From positions 7,142 to 71,141 of the forward strand of contig CAYOPG010000002.1 in assembly GCA_964405775.1 (NCBI GenBank): a stretch of DNA of 64,000 bases, in the 5' to 3' direction. Source of the stretch: JAAZFF01 sp964405775 (GTDB taxonomy: Bacteria > Verrucomicrobiota > Kiritimatiellia > RFP12 > UBA3636). Positions 17,048 through 24,741 of this stretch are shown one piece after another. A program made the translations under genes and the position numbers. The notes beneath the pieces were generated by a model. The model was not told the origin of the DNA, searched no databases, and worked only from the letters and a program-made list of their open reading frames with translations. Each line of letters begins with the position of its first letter. The stretch's first letter is position 1.

Positions 17048-18892
17048 CTATTCGAGCACTCGTAGAGCTATATCTGTGCGGCCAAGCGGTGCCGATACCT
17101 GAAAGTGCTTGAATCCCGCCGCTTCTATTTCGAAACGAATAGATCGCGCTATATCAATTCCGGTTGATATCGCTGATTCTTTATCCTTACACCCTTCCAT
17201 TTGTCTCAGGATCTTCTCTGGTACACTTACCCCTGGAACGTAACGGTTCATGAAGTCCGCATTCTTCGCCGACAAGAGCGGATATACACCGATCATTACA
17301 GGAATCGTATCTCCGTTCTTCGCGATGCGATCAAGGAAGCGCAACAGGGCTTCCGGGCTGAAAATTGGCTGTGTTATGGCGTATTCGGCACCTGCTTCGA
17401 CCTTGGCGTGGAAGCGTTCAGCTTCGCGATCGAGGTCTACTGCCACAGGGTTGAGCCCCACGCCAATCGCGAGTGGTATGCGTGATCCAAGTGGCTGGGC
17501 GGCGGCGTCCAGACCGCGGTTGAGGTTGGCAGCAAGCCTGACGGCACCAATGGCGTCGATGTCGAACACCCCTGCCGCATCGGGATAGTTGCCGAGCTTA
17601 GGTGGGTCTCCAGTGATAAACAGCCATGTCTTGAGGCCAAGAGCTACACCTCCTATGATGTCCGATTGTAGGCCAATAAGGTTGCGGTCTCTGCAGCAGC
17701 AATGAGGGATTGGCTCTATGCTCAAGCCCTCATTGAGCATCGTGGCCGCCGTTGCTATCACGCTCATGCGGGCGCTCGCCCGCGGGCCGTCTGGTAAATT
17801 CAAGGCATCGATTCCCGCATCCTGGCATGCCTTGCATTTGTCGATGAATGCAGCGATGCCGTCAGGGCTGCGGGGAGGGATGATTTCTATTGAGGTTACA
17901 GGTTCACCAGAAGAAATTTTCTGTGCAAAAGCGGATTTTTCGGAGAAGGAAAATGGAGGTGGAACCTCATCTGCGGCCACGGCGTCGGGCATTGAAGCGA
18001 TCGCTATATGTTGCTTTACTCCTGACATAACATGGATGGTTTTCGCAGCCGTTCTTATGTGCGCAGGTGTTGTGCCGCAACACCCTCCAACGCCGTGCGC
18101 TCCAACCTCGATGAATTTCTTGGCGTATTCGGTGAAATACTCTGGGCTGTTGAGATAGAGGGAGCGTCCTCCTATCTCGTGGGGACCGCCTGAATTCGGC
18201 ATTATGACGAGAGGTTTAGCAGCGGCGGCCCGCGCTTCGATTGCGGCATCAAGCATTTCCGCGGGTCCGAAGTGACAATTTATGCCGACGACGTCTATGT
18301 CGGGACACGCATCAATTAACATGATTACTTCGGTGACAGTCGAATGCGCAAATGCCGCGGGTGAAATCGACGCCATGACCGGTATGTCGTGTCCACGCGC
18401 TGTTTTAGCCGCGAGGAGAAGCTCGTCGATGTTTGTGAAAGTTTCGAGGAGAATAAGATCGGCTCCGGCGGAGACGAGAGTTGAAATTTGTTCCTCGAAC
18501 GCAGCCTCGATCTCTTTCATATCCGGCGCAGGCTGGTTCGGGAAAGCGCCGGGACCGCTGAGGCACGGGCCGCAGGAGGCTGCAACAAACACGGAACTGC
18601 CGGCTTCGCTCCTGGCGATTTCAACTGCCTTTGAATTGATTTCACGAGTTTTCTCTGCCAAGCCGAAGGCCGCCAGTTTGATGCGGTTTGCTCCGAAAGA
18701 GTTTGTTTCGATTACATCGGCTCCGGCGGCGACGTATTCGCGGTGTATTTCCGAGATCAGCGCGGGGCGAGAGAGACAGAGTTCGTCGTAGCAGGCGTTT
18801 ATGTAGACGCCCTTCTGATAGATCGCAGTGCCCATGGCGCCGTCAAACACTAACGGCCGTTGTTTAATTAGCTGGAGAAAAGTATTGGACAT
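17048..18892 (-). CDS. Bifunctional homocysteine S-methyltransferase / methylenetetrahydrofolate reductase
   Basis: A 614-residue protein of the YitJ type. Residues 1-295 are a homocysteine-binding barrel: FDGAMGTAIYQKG, ETNSFGANRIKL, and zinc ligands from GINCHFGP and GGCCGTTP (adjacent cysteines). Residues about 320-614 are the FAD-dependent methylenetetrahydrofolate reductase barrel (TSIEIIPPRSPDG ... FITGDPPKLGNYPDA ... AEYAITQPIF). Together they make methyl-THF and methylate homocysteine to methionine. There is no cobalamin domain. It lies 10 bases after the LptF/G stop with no visible Shine-Dalgarno, so it may rely on coupling to that gene. Function of both halves is well supported. Confidence 0.92.
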   Translation of the reverse strand: MSNTFLQLIKQRPLVFDGAMGTAIYQKGVYINACYDELCLSRPALISEIHREYVAAGADVIETNSFGANRIKLAAFGLAEKTREINSKAVEIARSEAGSSVFVAASCGPCLSGPGAFPNQPAPDMKEIEAAFEEQISTLVSAGADLILLETFTNIDELLLAAKTARGHDIPVMASISPAAFAHSTVTEVIMLIDACPDIDVVGINCHFGPAEMLDAAIEARAAAAKPLVIMPNSGGPHEIGGRSLYLNSPEYFTEYAKKFIEVGAHGVGGCCGTTPAHIRTAAKTIHVMSGVKQHIAIASMPDAVAADEVPPPFSFSEKSAFAQKISSGEPVTSIEIIPPRSPDGIAAFIDKCKACQDAGIDALNLPDGPRASARMSVIATAATMLNEGLSIEPIPHCCCRDRNLIGLQSDIIGGVALGLKTWLFITGDPPKLGNYPDAAGVFDIDAIGAVRLAANLNRGLDAAAQPLGSRIPLAIGVGLNPVAVDLDREAERFHAKVEAGAEYAITQPIFSPEALLRFLDRIAKNGDTIPVMIGVYPLLSAKNADFMNRYVPGVSVPEKILRQMEGCKDKESAISTGIDIARSIRFEIEAAGFKHFQVSAPLGRTDIALRVLE

Positions 18893-18902
18893 CGAGTATA
18901 GA

Positions 18903-19994
18903 TCAGTTGTTTCGAGAGATTGAAATAGCGCTTATTATTATGCATCCGATTATGGGTATCCATGCCATATGGTGGGCGTGGTAGGCCGGAGTTTTAGCAA
19001 GAGAATCCCCGGCTATATTGAAGAGGTAGAAGGCTCCGGCGACGGCTAGGCATATTCCTATGCCTATAGACGATTCGCTGCGTTGCCGTTTGATTCCTAG
19101 CGGCACCGCCACTATTACAAAGCAGAAGCAGGCGAGTGCCAGGCTTATGCGGGATGTTATCTTCATTTTAGCCTTTGAAATGTACACGGCGGACTCCTCG
19201 GCGGACGAGGGGTACCTTGACGCAATGATGATGTTCTTAACCAGAACCCAAGTGTGTTCGTCTTTAATTCGGCGCTTTCGCGGCCCTTTCTTGCTGCCTT
19301 TGTCGTCGTATGAGAGTGCGTACACAACGCGGTCGGCCTTGCCAACGCCCAACTTGCCGGTTTGAATGGGATCAATGGTCACATCCCGCATATCAAGCGA
19401 AGTTATATCGTTGGTTGTAATGATGAAGGCATTTTTAGCTCGGATTTCACGCGTAAAACCATCGTCGAGTGTTTCCATTATGCGCAAATCGTCGAGTTCG
19501 TTGTCGCTTTTCTTCGCGCCGACATATACTGAGCGGTTGTCGAGCTCAACAGAGCGCCCTGGTACTATTAGGGCCATTATATCCGCGGCTTTTGGTTTGC
19601 GCGACAACAACCTTATGTAGGCGCTCTCGGGAGAGACGTCGTTGTTGAGGTACAGGCAAAACACCGATAGCAAAATGGATATGAGAACCGGCGTTAGCAT
19701 TATCTGCAATAGGCTGATGCCACAGGCTCGCATGGCTATTATTTCGCTGTCAGTAGAGAGGCTTCCGAAGACAAGGATTGTCGAAACAAGCGCGGCGATT
19801 GGAATGGTGTATGACAGTGCCCCGGGGATGTTGCCAAAAAAAAAGTATGCCGCCTTGAACCAAGACAGACCGCGTGCAACTAACTGCGCGGCTTCGAAAA
19901 TCAAAGCAATGGACATAACGAAGGTCAGGACGAGCGATGCCATCAAGAATGTCGTTATGAAGCTGAAGGCTATGTACCGGTGCAGGATGCGCAT
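18903..19994 (-). CDS. LptF/LptG-family permease
   Basis: A 363-residue YjgP/YjgQ family inner-membrane permease of the LPS export complex LptB2FG. Three helices lie in the first 110 residues and three after residue 285 (ISLALACFCFVIVAVPLGIK, then ICLAVAGAFYLF). A periplasmic beta-jellyroll domain of about 170 residues sits between them. The motif DSEIIAMRACGIS near residue 80 is typical of the family and contacts LptB. F versus G cannot be decided, and the partner is not in the window. The start lies only 21 bases after a strong terminator, so expression must depend on read-through or a promoter inside the preceding gene. Confidence 0.88.
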   Translation of the reverse strand: MRILHRYIAFSFITTFLMASLVLTFVMSIALIFEAAQLVARGLSWFKAAYFFFGNIPGALSYTIPIAALVSTILVFGSLSTDSEIIAMRACGISLLQIMLTPVLISILLSVFCLYLNNDVSPESAYIRLLSRKPKAADIMALIVPGRSVELDNRSVYVGAKKSDNELDDLRIMETLDDGFTREIRAKNAFIITTNDITSLDMRDVTIDPIQTGKLGVGKADRVVYALSYDDKGSKKGPRKRRIKDEHTWVLVKNIIIASRYPSSAEESAVYISKAKMKITSRISLALACFCFVIVAVPLGIKRQRSESSIGIGICLAVAGAFYLFNIAGDSLAKTPAYHAHHMAWIPIIGCIIISAISISRNN

Positions 19995-20015
19995 ATTGGT
20001 ATGTCCGAGGCAAAT

Positions 20016-20048
20016 AAAAAGGGGCGGACTTGCGGCCCGCCCCTTTTT
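20016..20048 (-). terminator. Bidirectional-type terminator after the OmpA gene
   Basis: AAAAAGGGGCGG (20016-20027) and CCGCCCCTTTTT (20037-20048) form a perfect 12-bp stem with a 9-base loop and A/T flanks. It lies 14 bases beyond the ompA-like stop on the minus strand and just ahead of lptF/G. Confidence 0.88.
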
Positions 20049-20062
20049 GGAAAGTCAGCCGC

Positions 20063-21679
20063 TTATTTCGCGGGGTTGACGTAGTTTTCCTTTCCAACCG
20101 TCACGCCGTCCACGTAAACCTCCACCCGGCGGTTCTGGAGGTTGCCGTTGACGGGGTCGTTCGGAGCCTTAGGATGCTCGAAACCGTAGCCGATAGCCTT
20201 TATGCGCGAACCGTCCACACCCTTAGACATGATGTACTGGCGGACAGCTTCTGCGCGGCTTTCGGAAAGCTGTTTGTTATAACGAGCTTTAGAAGTCTTG
20301 CGCTTGTCGGCATGACCTTCGATAACAGCGGTTGAATTTGGATTGTCGGTGAACACCTTGACCACTGAATCAAGCTGCGCGAAAAACTCTGGTTTAATGA
20401 TGCTCTTATCGGTATCGAAGAGGATATTGAGTTCGAAGAAGAGCAGATCGTCGGAGCCGTCAAGTGGGTTGGTTTTGTCATAGAAAATCTCATGGCCGTC
20501 GCGTACGCCGCCATCGTCAGTATCAGGGTCGAGTGGATCCGTCTTGTACTTGTGTACTTCTGCTCCATCTGAAACCATATCAAAGTCAGTGTCCGGGTTA
20601 AGTGGGTCTGTCTTGTAGGTTTTGACCTCTTCGCCGTCCGTGAGTCCGTCGCCGTCAGTGTCGGCGTTAAGAGGATCCGTCTTGTAGACCTTAACTTCCT
20701 CACCGTCTTTGAGTCCATCGCCATCGGTGTCGGGGTTCAGTGGATCCGTCTTGTAGACCTTGACCTCGTCGCCATCGGTAAGGCCGTCTCCATCAGTGTC
20801 TGGATTCAGAGGGTCGGTCTTATAGCGTTTTACTTCCTCGCCGTCTTTGAGTCCGTCTCCATCAGTGTCTGGATTCAAAGGGTCGGTCTTATAGCGTTTT
20901 ACTTCCTCGCCGTCTTTGAGTCCGTCTCCATCGGTGTCGGGGTTGTTGGGGTCTGTTCCGTAGATATTCAGTTCGTCAAAGTCAGTTAGTCCATCACCAT
21001 CGGAGTCGATTGCCACGTTCACGTCGTTGTCTTTGGCAATCTGGTCGGCAGAGAACCTGTACACGAATCCGATGTCCGTGGTGTGGTTGAATTCGGTGTT
21101 GTAGCCGGCTAGGTCGACACGTGAATCTATGCGCAGGCTCCAAGAGTCGCTGAGGTGGTACATGAAGCCACCACCGGCGCGAAGAGTTAGCGAAGCGCCC
21201 TCGCCTGTCACGTCTTCACCGTAGAAAGTCACGCCGGCACCGGCGGTCAGATACGGATCGAGCTTATCCATGCGTGTGAAGTGGAACAGGGCATCGCCGT
21301 AAAGTTGAGCCATCCATGTGTCTTCGAAATACTTGTCGCCTTTGGAGTAAGAATAAGGCTTGTCATGGTTTTTCCATACGCCGTTTTCGTCTTTGTAAGC
21401 ATATCCGCCGAGGTTTTCGTCAAGTTTCGGGGCGAAGACAAGGCTGCCCTCTAACGTCCACCATTCGTCATAATCGTATCCGAGGCGAACTGTAAGGTAG
21501 AAACCATCTTCTAGAGGTTCGTCACCCTCGAAGTTGGCCATACCAATGCCCGGGCTAATGTACCATCTACCGAAATCCGACCGCTCTTCGAGCTGCTGTT
21601 CCTGGGCGAAAGCGCCGGAAACCACAGTCATGGCCAGAAGCGCTGCCATGTATTTTTTAATCATACTGATCATTTTCAT
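20063..21679 (-). CDS. OmpA-family outer membrane protein with thrombospondin type 3 repeats
   Basis: A 538-residue protein that links the outer membrane to peptidoglycan. The signal peptide (about 1-25, ending SGAFAQ) precedes a beta-barrel of about 180 residues (GRWYISPGIGMANF ... DIGFVYRFS). Eight 23-residue calcium-type repeats occupy residues 225-408 (DTDGDGLKDGEEVK ... YKTDPLNP). The C-terminal OmpA domain (about 415-525) has NILFDTDKSIIKPEF, the peptidoglycan-binding region around VIEGHADKR, and NRRVEVYV. Its own promoter and terminator indicate a monocistronic, probably abundant transcript. The repeat linker probably needs calcium for rigidity, as in other TSP3 proteins. Confidence in family and location is high. 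Confidence 0.92.
   Translation of the reverse strand: MKMISMIKKYMAALLAMTVVSGAFAQEQQLEERSDFGRWYISPGIGMANFEGDEPLEDGFYLTVRLGYDYDEWWTLEGSLVFAPKLDENLGGYAYKDENGVWKNHDKPYSYSKGDKYFEDTWMAQLYGDALFHFTRMDKLDPYLTAGAGVTFYGEDVTGEGASLTLRAGGGFMYHLSDSWSLRIDSRVDLAGYNTEFNHTTDIGFVYRFSADQIAKDNDVNVAIDSDGDGLTDFDELNIYGTDPNNPDTDGDGLKDGEEVKRYKTDPLNPDTDGDGLKDGEEVKRYKTDPLNPDTDGDGLTDGDEVKVYKTDPLNPDTDGDGLKDGEEVKVYKTDPLNADTDGDGLTDGEEVKTYKTDPLNPDTDFDMVSDGAEVHKYKTDPLDPDTDDGGVRDGHEIFYDKTNPLDGSDDLLFFELNILFDTDKSIIKPEFFAQLDSVVKVFTDNPNSTAVIEGHADKRKTSKARYNKQLSESRAEAVRQYIMSKGVDGSRIKAIGYGFEHPKAPNDPVNGNLQNRRVEVYVDGVTVGKENYVNPAK
20456..21007 (-). repeat. Eight 69-bp tandem repeats in the OmpA gene
   Basis: Repeats of 23 codons with the consensus DTDGDGL-x-DGEEVK-x-YKTDPLNP. 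The second and third are nearly identical in DNA, while the first (DSDGDGLTDFDE) and the last two (DTDFDMVSDGAE, DTDDGGVRDGHE) are diverged. The gradient, with a conserved centre and worn ends, points to expansion from the middle. Confidence 0.9.
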
Positions 21680-21756
21680 ATATTTATTTCGCCTTTTGTT
21701 TTTGTCTCCAACGGGAAAATGGGTGCAACCACCCTATTAAAAATCGACTGCCCGAA

Positions 21757-21785
21757 ATAGTAACATGGGTATTGGATGTTTTCAA
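21757..21785 (-). promoter_or_regulatory. Promoter of the OmpA gene
   Basis: On the minus strand, TTGAAA (21780-21785) and TACTAT (21757-21762) with a 17-base spacer. The resulting leader of about 70 bases contains a small GGGTG/CACCC hairpin at 21724-21737. Confidence 0.65.
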
Positions 21786-21793
21786 TAGAAAAA

Positions 21794-22972
21794 TTATGTG
21801 AACGTGCGTGTCATACCGATAACCGGGAGTAATAGTGCGAGTGCTAAAACCAGCACAAACAGTCCGACAGCTGCGAGCAGTGAAGGTTCGAGCAACGCCA
21901 GGGAGCGCGACAAAGAGTTGTTCCACGTGCGCTGCATGCGCTCAGCCGCCACATCCAGCATGGCACCCAGACACCCCCCCGCCTCTCCGACCCTGACCCA
22001 CTCTCCCAGCTCTCGCCCGAACACCGGCAAGGCGCCTACTGCAGAGGAAAGGCTCGCGCCATTGCGAACTTTTTCCGTCTGCTCAAGCACACACTGCTCT
22101 ATCCACGGCCTGCCCGTACCAGCCCCGGCCACAGGGAGCGCGGCGACAGCAGGCATTCCCGATTCGGTCAACACCGAAAGGATAGAAGCAAACCTCATGC
22201 CCGCAAGCCCTCGGGCAGATCCCATGAACGGAAGATTGAGAACAAATTTGTCCAGACTGACAGCGAATTTTGCATCGGATCTCGCGCGACGTCTCGCCAG
22301 AGTTACTGCAACCGCTGCGAAAATAATTAAAGCGCCCAGTAACAACGCTACGAATTTTGCGGCGCCGACTGCCACCACGCTTGCGCGCGGTAGCACCATG
22401 CCGGACGCTTTCAGCATCGTCTCGGTTTTCGGCACCACGAAGCCCAGCATAACTACAGCCACCAATACTCCGAGGAACAGTACAAATGTCGGGTATATCA
22501 GAGCCGAGCGTAGCTTGTCGCGCACTCCATCCTGAACTTCAAGCATGTCCGCCATGCGCGCGAGCATAGACGGCAGAGTCGCCGATCCCTCAGCTGATGC
22601 CAACGCAGCTCTTTCATAGCCTCCAACGTTGCCGCATGCTTCGCCGACGGAATCCGAAAGCGTCCGACCTTCACGTACTTTTTCAAGAATGGAAGCCAGC
22701 ACCGCCGACATAGTCGGATCCTCCGTCTCCATAATCATCGAAACGGCGCGGTCGAGAGGCAGTCCGGCTCCCAGTAGTGCGCCGAGTTCACGGTAGAGCG
22801 ACGAGCGCTTTCGGGCGTCGAGCTTAGCGTCTATGAGAAGGGGGTTTATGGTTTCGACAAAAATCCCGTTGGCCGCAAGTTCGCGGATGGCTTGTTTGGG
22901 GTTTCCAGCCTCCGCACGTCCCCGGCATGTTGAACCATCCTCCCCGAAGCCGCTGTATTCGTAAGTTGCCAA
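21794..22972 (-). CDS. Type II secretion/type IV pilus inner-membrane protein GspF/PilC
   Basis: A 392-residue inner-membrane platform protein. It has two GspF domains, each a cytoplasmic helical bundle before membrane segments: about residues 55-175 (LYRELGALLGAGLPLDRAVS ... SALIYPTFVLFLGVLVAVVM) and about 255-380 (FASILSVLTESGMPAVAALP ... LLAAVGLFVLVLALALLLPV). The N-terminal MATYEYSGFGEDG module is typical. The start is TTG (22972) with AAGGGG upstream. No ATPase or secretin gene is adjacent, so it probably serves the pilus-like system encoded at 7450-15315 or the pseudopilins at 32561-34906. Family assignment is firm. Confidence 0.9.
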   Translation of the reverse strand: MATYEYSGFGEDGSTCRGRAEAGNPKQAIRELAANGIFVETINPLLIDAKLDARKRSSLYRELGALLGAGLPLDRAVSMIMETEDPTMSAVLASILEKVREGRTLSDSVGEACGNVGGYERAALASAEGSATLPSMLARMADMLEVQDGVRDKLRSALIYPTFVLFLGVLVAVVMLGFVVPKTETMLKASGMVLPRASVVAVGAAKFVALLLGALIIFAAVAVTLARRRARSDAKFAVSLDKFVLNLPFMGSARGLAGMRFASILSVLTESGMPAVAALPVAGAGTGRPWIEQCVLEQTEKVRNGASLSSAVGALPVFGRELGEWVRVGEAGGCLGAMLDVAAERMQRTWNNSLSRSLALLEPSLLAAVGLFVLVLALALLLPVIGMTRTFT

Positions 22973-23003
22973 AAAACAACCCCTTGTCCGTCAGTTAGTC
23001 GCC

Positions 23004-23558
23004 CTAGCTTTTAAAAAGCAGTCCATCCGCAACTTCCTTGCGGACAGCCGAACCCTCAAGCATTTCAAGCACGCCGAGAGCGAACTCCATCGCGGTTGCG
23101 GGACCGCTACCGGTGATAATTGTGCCATCACGCAATATGTTTGGGCCTTTCTGAATGGAGGCGTCCTTAATCTGATCCTCCATCCCTGGGTAGCACACGA
23201 CCTTGCGGCCTTTCAGCACTCCTGCCTTCTGTAACACGGCAGGCGCCGCGCAAATCGCGGCAATGAACTTGCCGTTTTCGTCGAATCTGCGTAAAGCCTC
23301 CAGCACACGTGAGTCCGATCTCAATGCCTCCATACCACGGCCACCCCCGGGGAGAATCATTATGTCGGCGGCGTTGACGACTTCGTCTTCCCATTCAGCA
23401 TCGGCAACGACGCCAATGCCGTGCGCTCCCTCTACGTCCAGGCTGGAATCGTCCAGTGCGAGCACCGACACATCCACGCCGCCGCGGCGTAGCACGTCCA
23501 CTATCGTCATTGCTTCTATTTCTTCGAATCCGTTTGCCAATATTACGACTGCTTTCAT
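23004..23558 (-). CDS. DJ-1/PfpI family protein
   Basis: A 184-residue DJ-1/ThiJ/YajL-like protein. The nucleophile elbow is AAICAAPAVLQKAGVLKGRK, with the reactive cysteine about residue 101. The Glu near the N-terminus (GFEEIEAMT) is the partner that stabilises the cysteine thiolate. GSGPATAMEFALGVLEML is the conserved C-terminal helix. Members act as chaperones, glyoxalases or deglycases, and the sequence does not choose among them. Its ATG overlaps the stop of the preceding Gfo/Idh/MocA gene by four bases, so the two are co-translated. Confidence 0.9.
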   Translation of the reverse strand: MKAVVILANGFEEIEAMTIVDVLRRGGVDVSVLALDDSSLDVEGAHGIGVVADAEWEDEVVNAADIMILPGGGRGMEALRSDSRVLEALRRFDENGKFIAAICAAPAVLQKAGVLKGRKVVCYPGMEDQIKDASIQKGPNILRDGTIITGSGPATAMEFALGVLEMLEGSAVRKEVADGLLFKS

Positions 23559-24667
23559 TTTATGGTGACTTCCTTCCCTTTGGCGGCAGAGCGATATATT
23601 CCGTCCAGCATTTTCTGGACGTTGAGTCCGTCATAGCCGGAAGACTCCAGCTCAGTTCCATACAAACACCCTTCCACCCAGTTGCGAAGTTTGCGTTTGA
23701 AGGGGTGGTTGTCGTTTTGTGGTCCGAGGTATGCCGGGGTTATGTTGACCATAGTGTTGTTGAGGTCCGTGTAGATTTCGCAGGGGCTCCATGAGCAGCT
23801 GCCCTTGGTTCCTATGATCTCGTAGTTTGTACTGTTCTGCATGTGCGAGGCGAAAGACGTCTCTATCTGCATAATTGCGCCGTTCTCGAAGCGGATCTGA
23901 CCGACCGCCAGGTCTTCGACAGTGTACGTCTTCCAGTCCCATCCAAAGTTACCGCAGCGCGTTTTGCTGTCGGTGTTCCCAAGATAAGTCCAGGTGTTGC
24001 CACTCGCCGCGATCGGCTTCGGGCAGCCCATGACTTCGTATGCGGCCTCTATCATGTGAACGCCAATGTCGATCAGAGGTCCGCCACCTTGCAGGTCTTT
24101 TCGCCCGAAAACGCCCCAATTTGGGATTCCGCGCCGTCGTATTGCGTGGATCTTTGCGTAGATAATATCGCCGAACTGTCCGTTGTTACGGGCTTCGATC
24201 AACGCTTCGGTGCTATGAGTGTACCTCTGCTGAAAACCCACGGAGAGTTTGACTCTCGCCTTCTCGGCCGCGGCGATCATTTTTTCGCACTCTTTTGTGT
24301 TCATGGCCATCGGCTTTTCCACCATTGCATGGCAGCCGGCCTTGCACGCATCTAAAACAGGCGCACAGTGCACGTGGTTGGGTGTGCACACGTCCACAGC
24401 GTCTGGTTTGACAACCCGCAACATTTCCTTCCAGTCCTTGAAGAGCGCCTCCTTCGGAAGTCCCCACTCCTTCTCCATGCGATCCAGTGGCGCTTGGAGT
24501 ATATCGACGCCGGCAACGATCTCCACTTCCGGAACGTCATTGCGGTAAGTGCTCAAGTGCGACTGAGCGATGCCTCCGCATCCGATTATTGCGACACGGA
24601 GCTTTTTGCCCTTATGCGCCGCCTTTTTCCCAGACCCCATTTTTGTAGATACGCTTTCTTGTGCCAT
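23555..24667 (-). CDS. Gfo/Idh/MocA family oxidoreductase
   Basis: A 370-residue NAD(P)-dependent sugar or inositol-type dehydrogenase. The Rossmann motif is RVAIIGCGGIAQSH, and the family EKP motif is VEKPMAMNTKE, with the catalytic lysine. The C-terminal domain has GGGPLIDIGVHMIEAAYEVMG, with the conserved D-x3-H dyad. The ATG at 24667 is preferred because GGAG lies 8 bases upstream; an upstream in-frame ATG at 24718 would add 17 residues without a site. It is co-translated with the DJ-1 gene. Substrate is unknown; PVC genomes carry many such paralogues for glycan sugars. Confidence 0.88.
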   Translation of the reverse strand: MAQESVSTKMGSGKKAAHKGKKLRVAIIGCGGIAQSHLSTYRNDVPEVEIVAGVDILQAPLDRMEKEWGLPKEALFKDWKEMLRVVKPDAVDVCTPNHVHCAPVLDACKAGCHAMVEKPMAMNTKECEKMIAAAEKARVKLSVGFQQRYTHSTEALIEARNNGQFGDIIYAKIHAIRRRGIPNWGVFGRKDLQGGGPLIDIGVHMIEAAYEVMGCPKPIAASGNTWTYLGNTDSKTRCGNFGWDWKTYTVEDLAVGQIRFENGAIMQIETSFASHMQNSTNYEIIGTKGSCSWSPCEIYTDLNNTMVNITPAYLGPQNDNHPFKRKLRNWVEGCLYGTELESSGYDGLNVQKMLDGIYRSAAKGKEVTIK

Positions 24668-24741
24668 ATTGCAGTCTCCAGTCTTTCTGTAATCACACGA
24701 GATAAAAATCGGCTCCAAACTTTCGAGTCCGACACGCTTTT

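Noticed and set aside
20456..21007. CRISPR-like regular repeats
   Set aside because: The 69-bp periodicity is coding, in frame with the OmpA protein, with no unique spacers.
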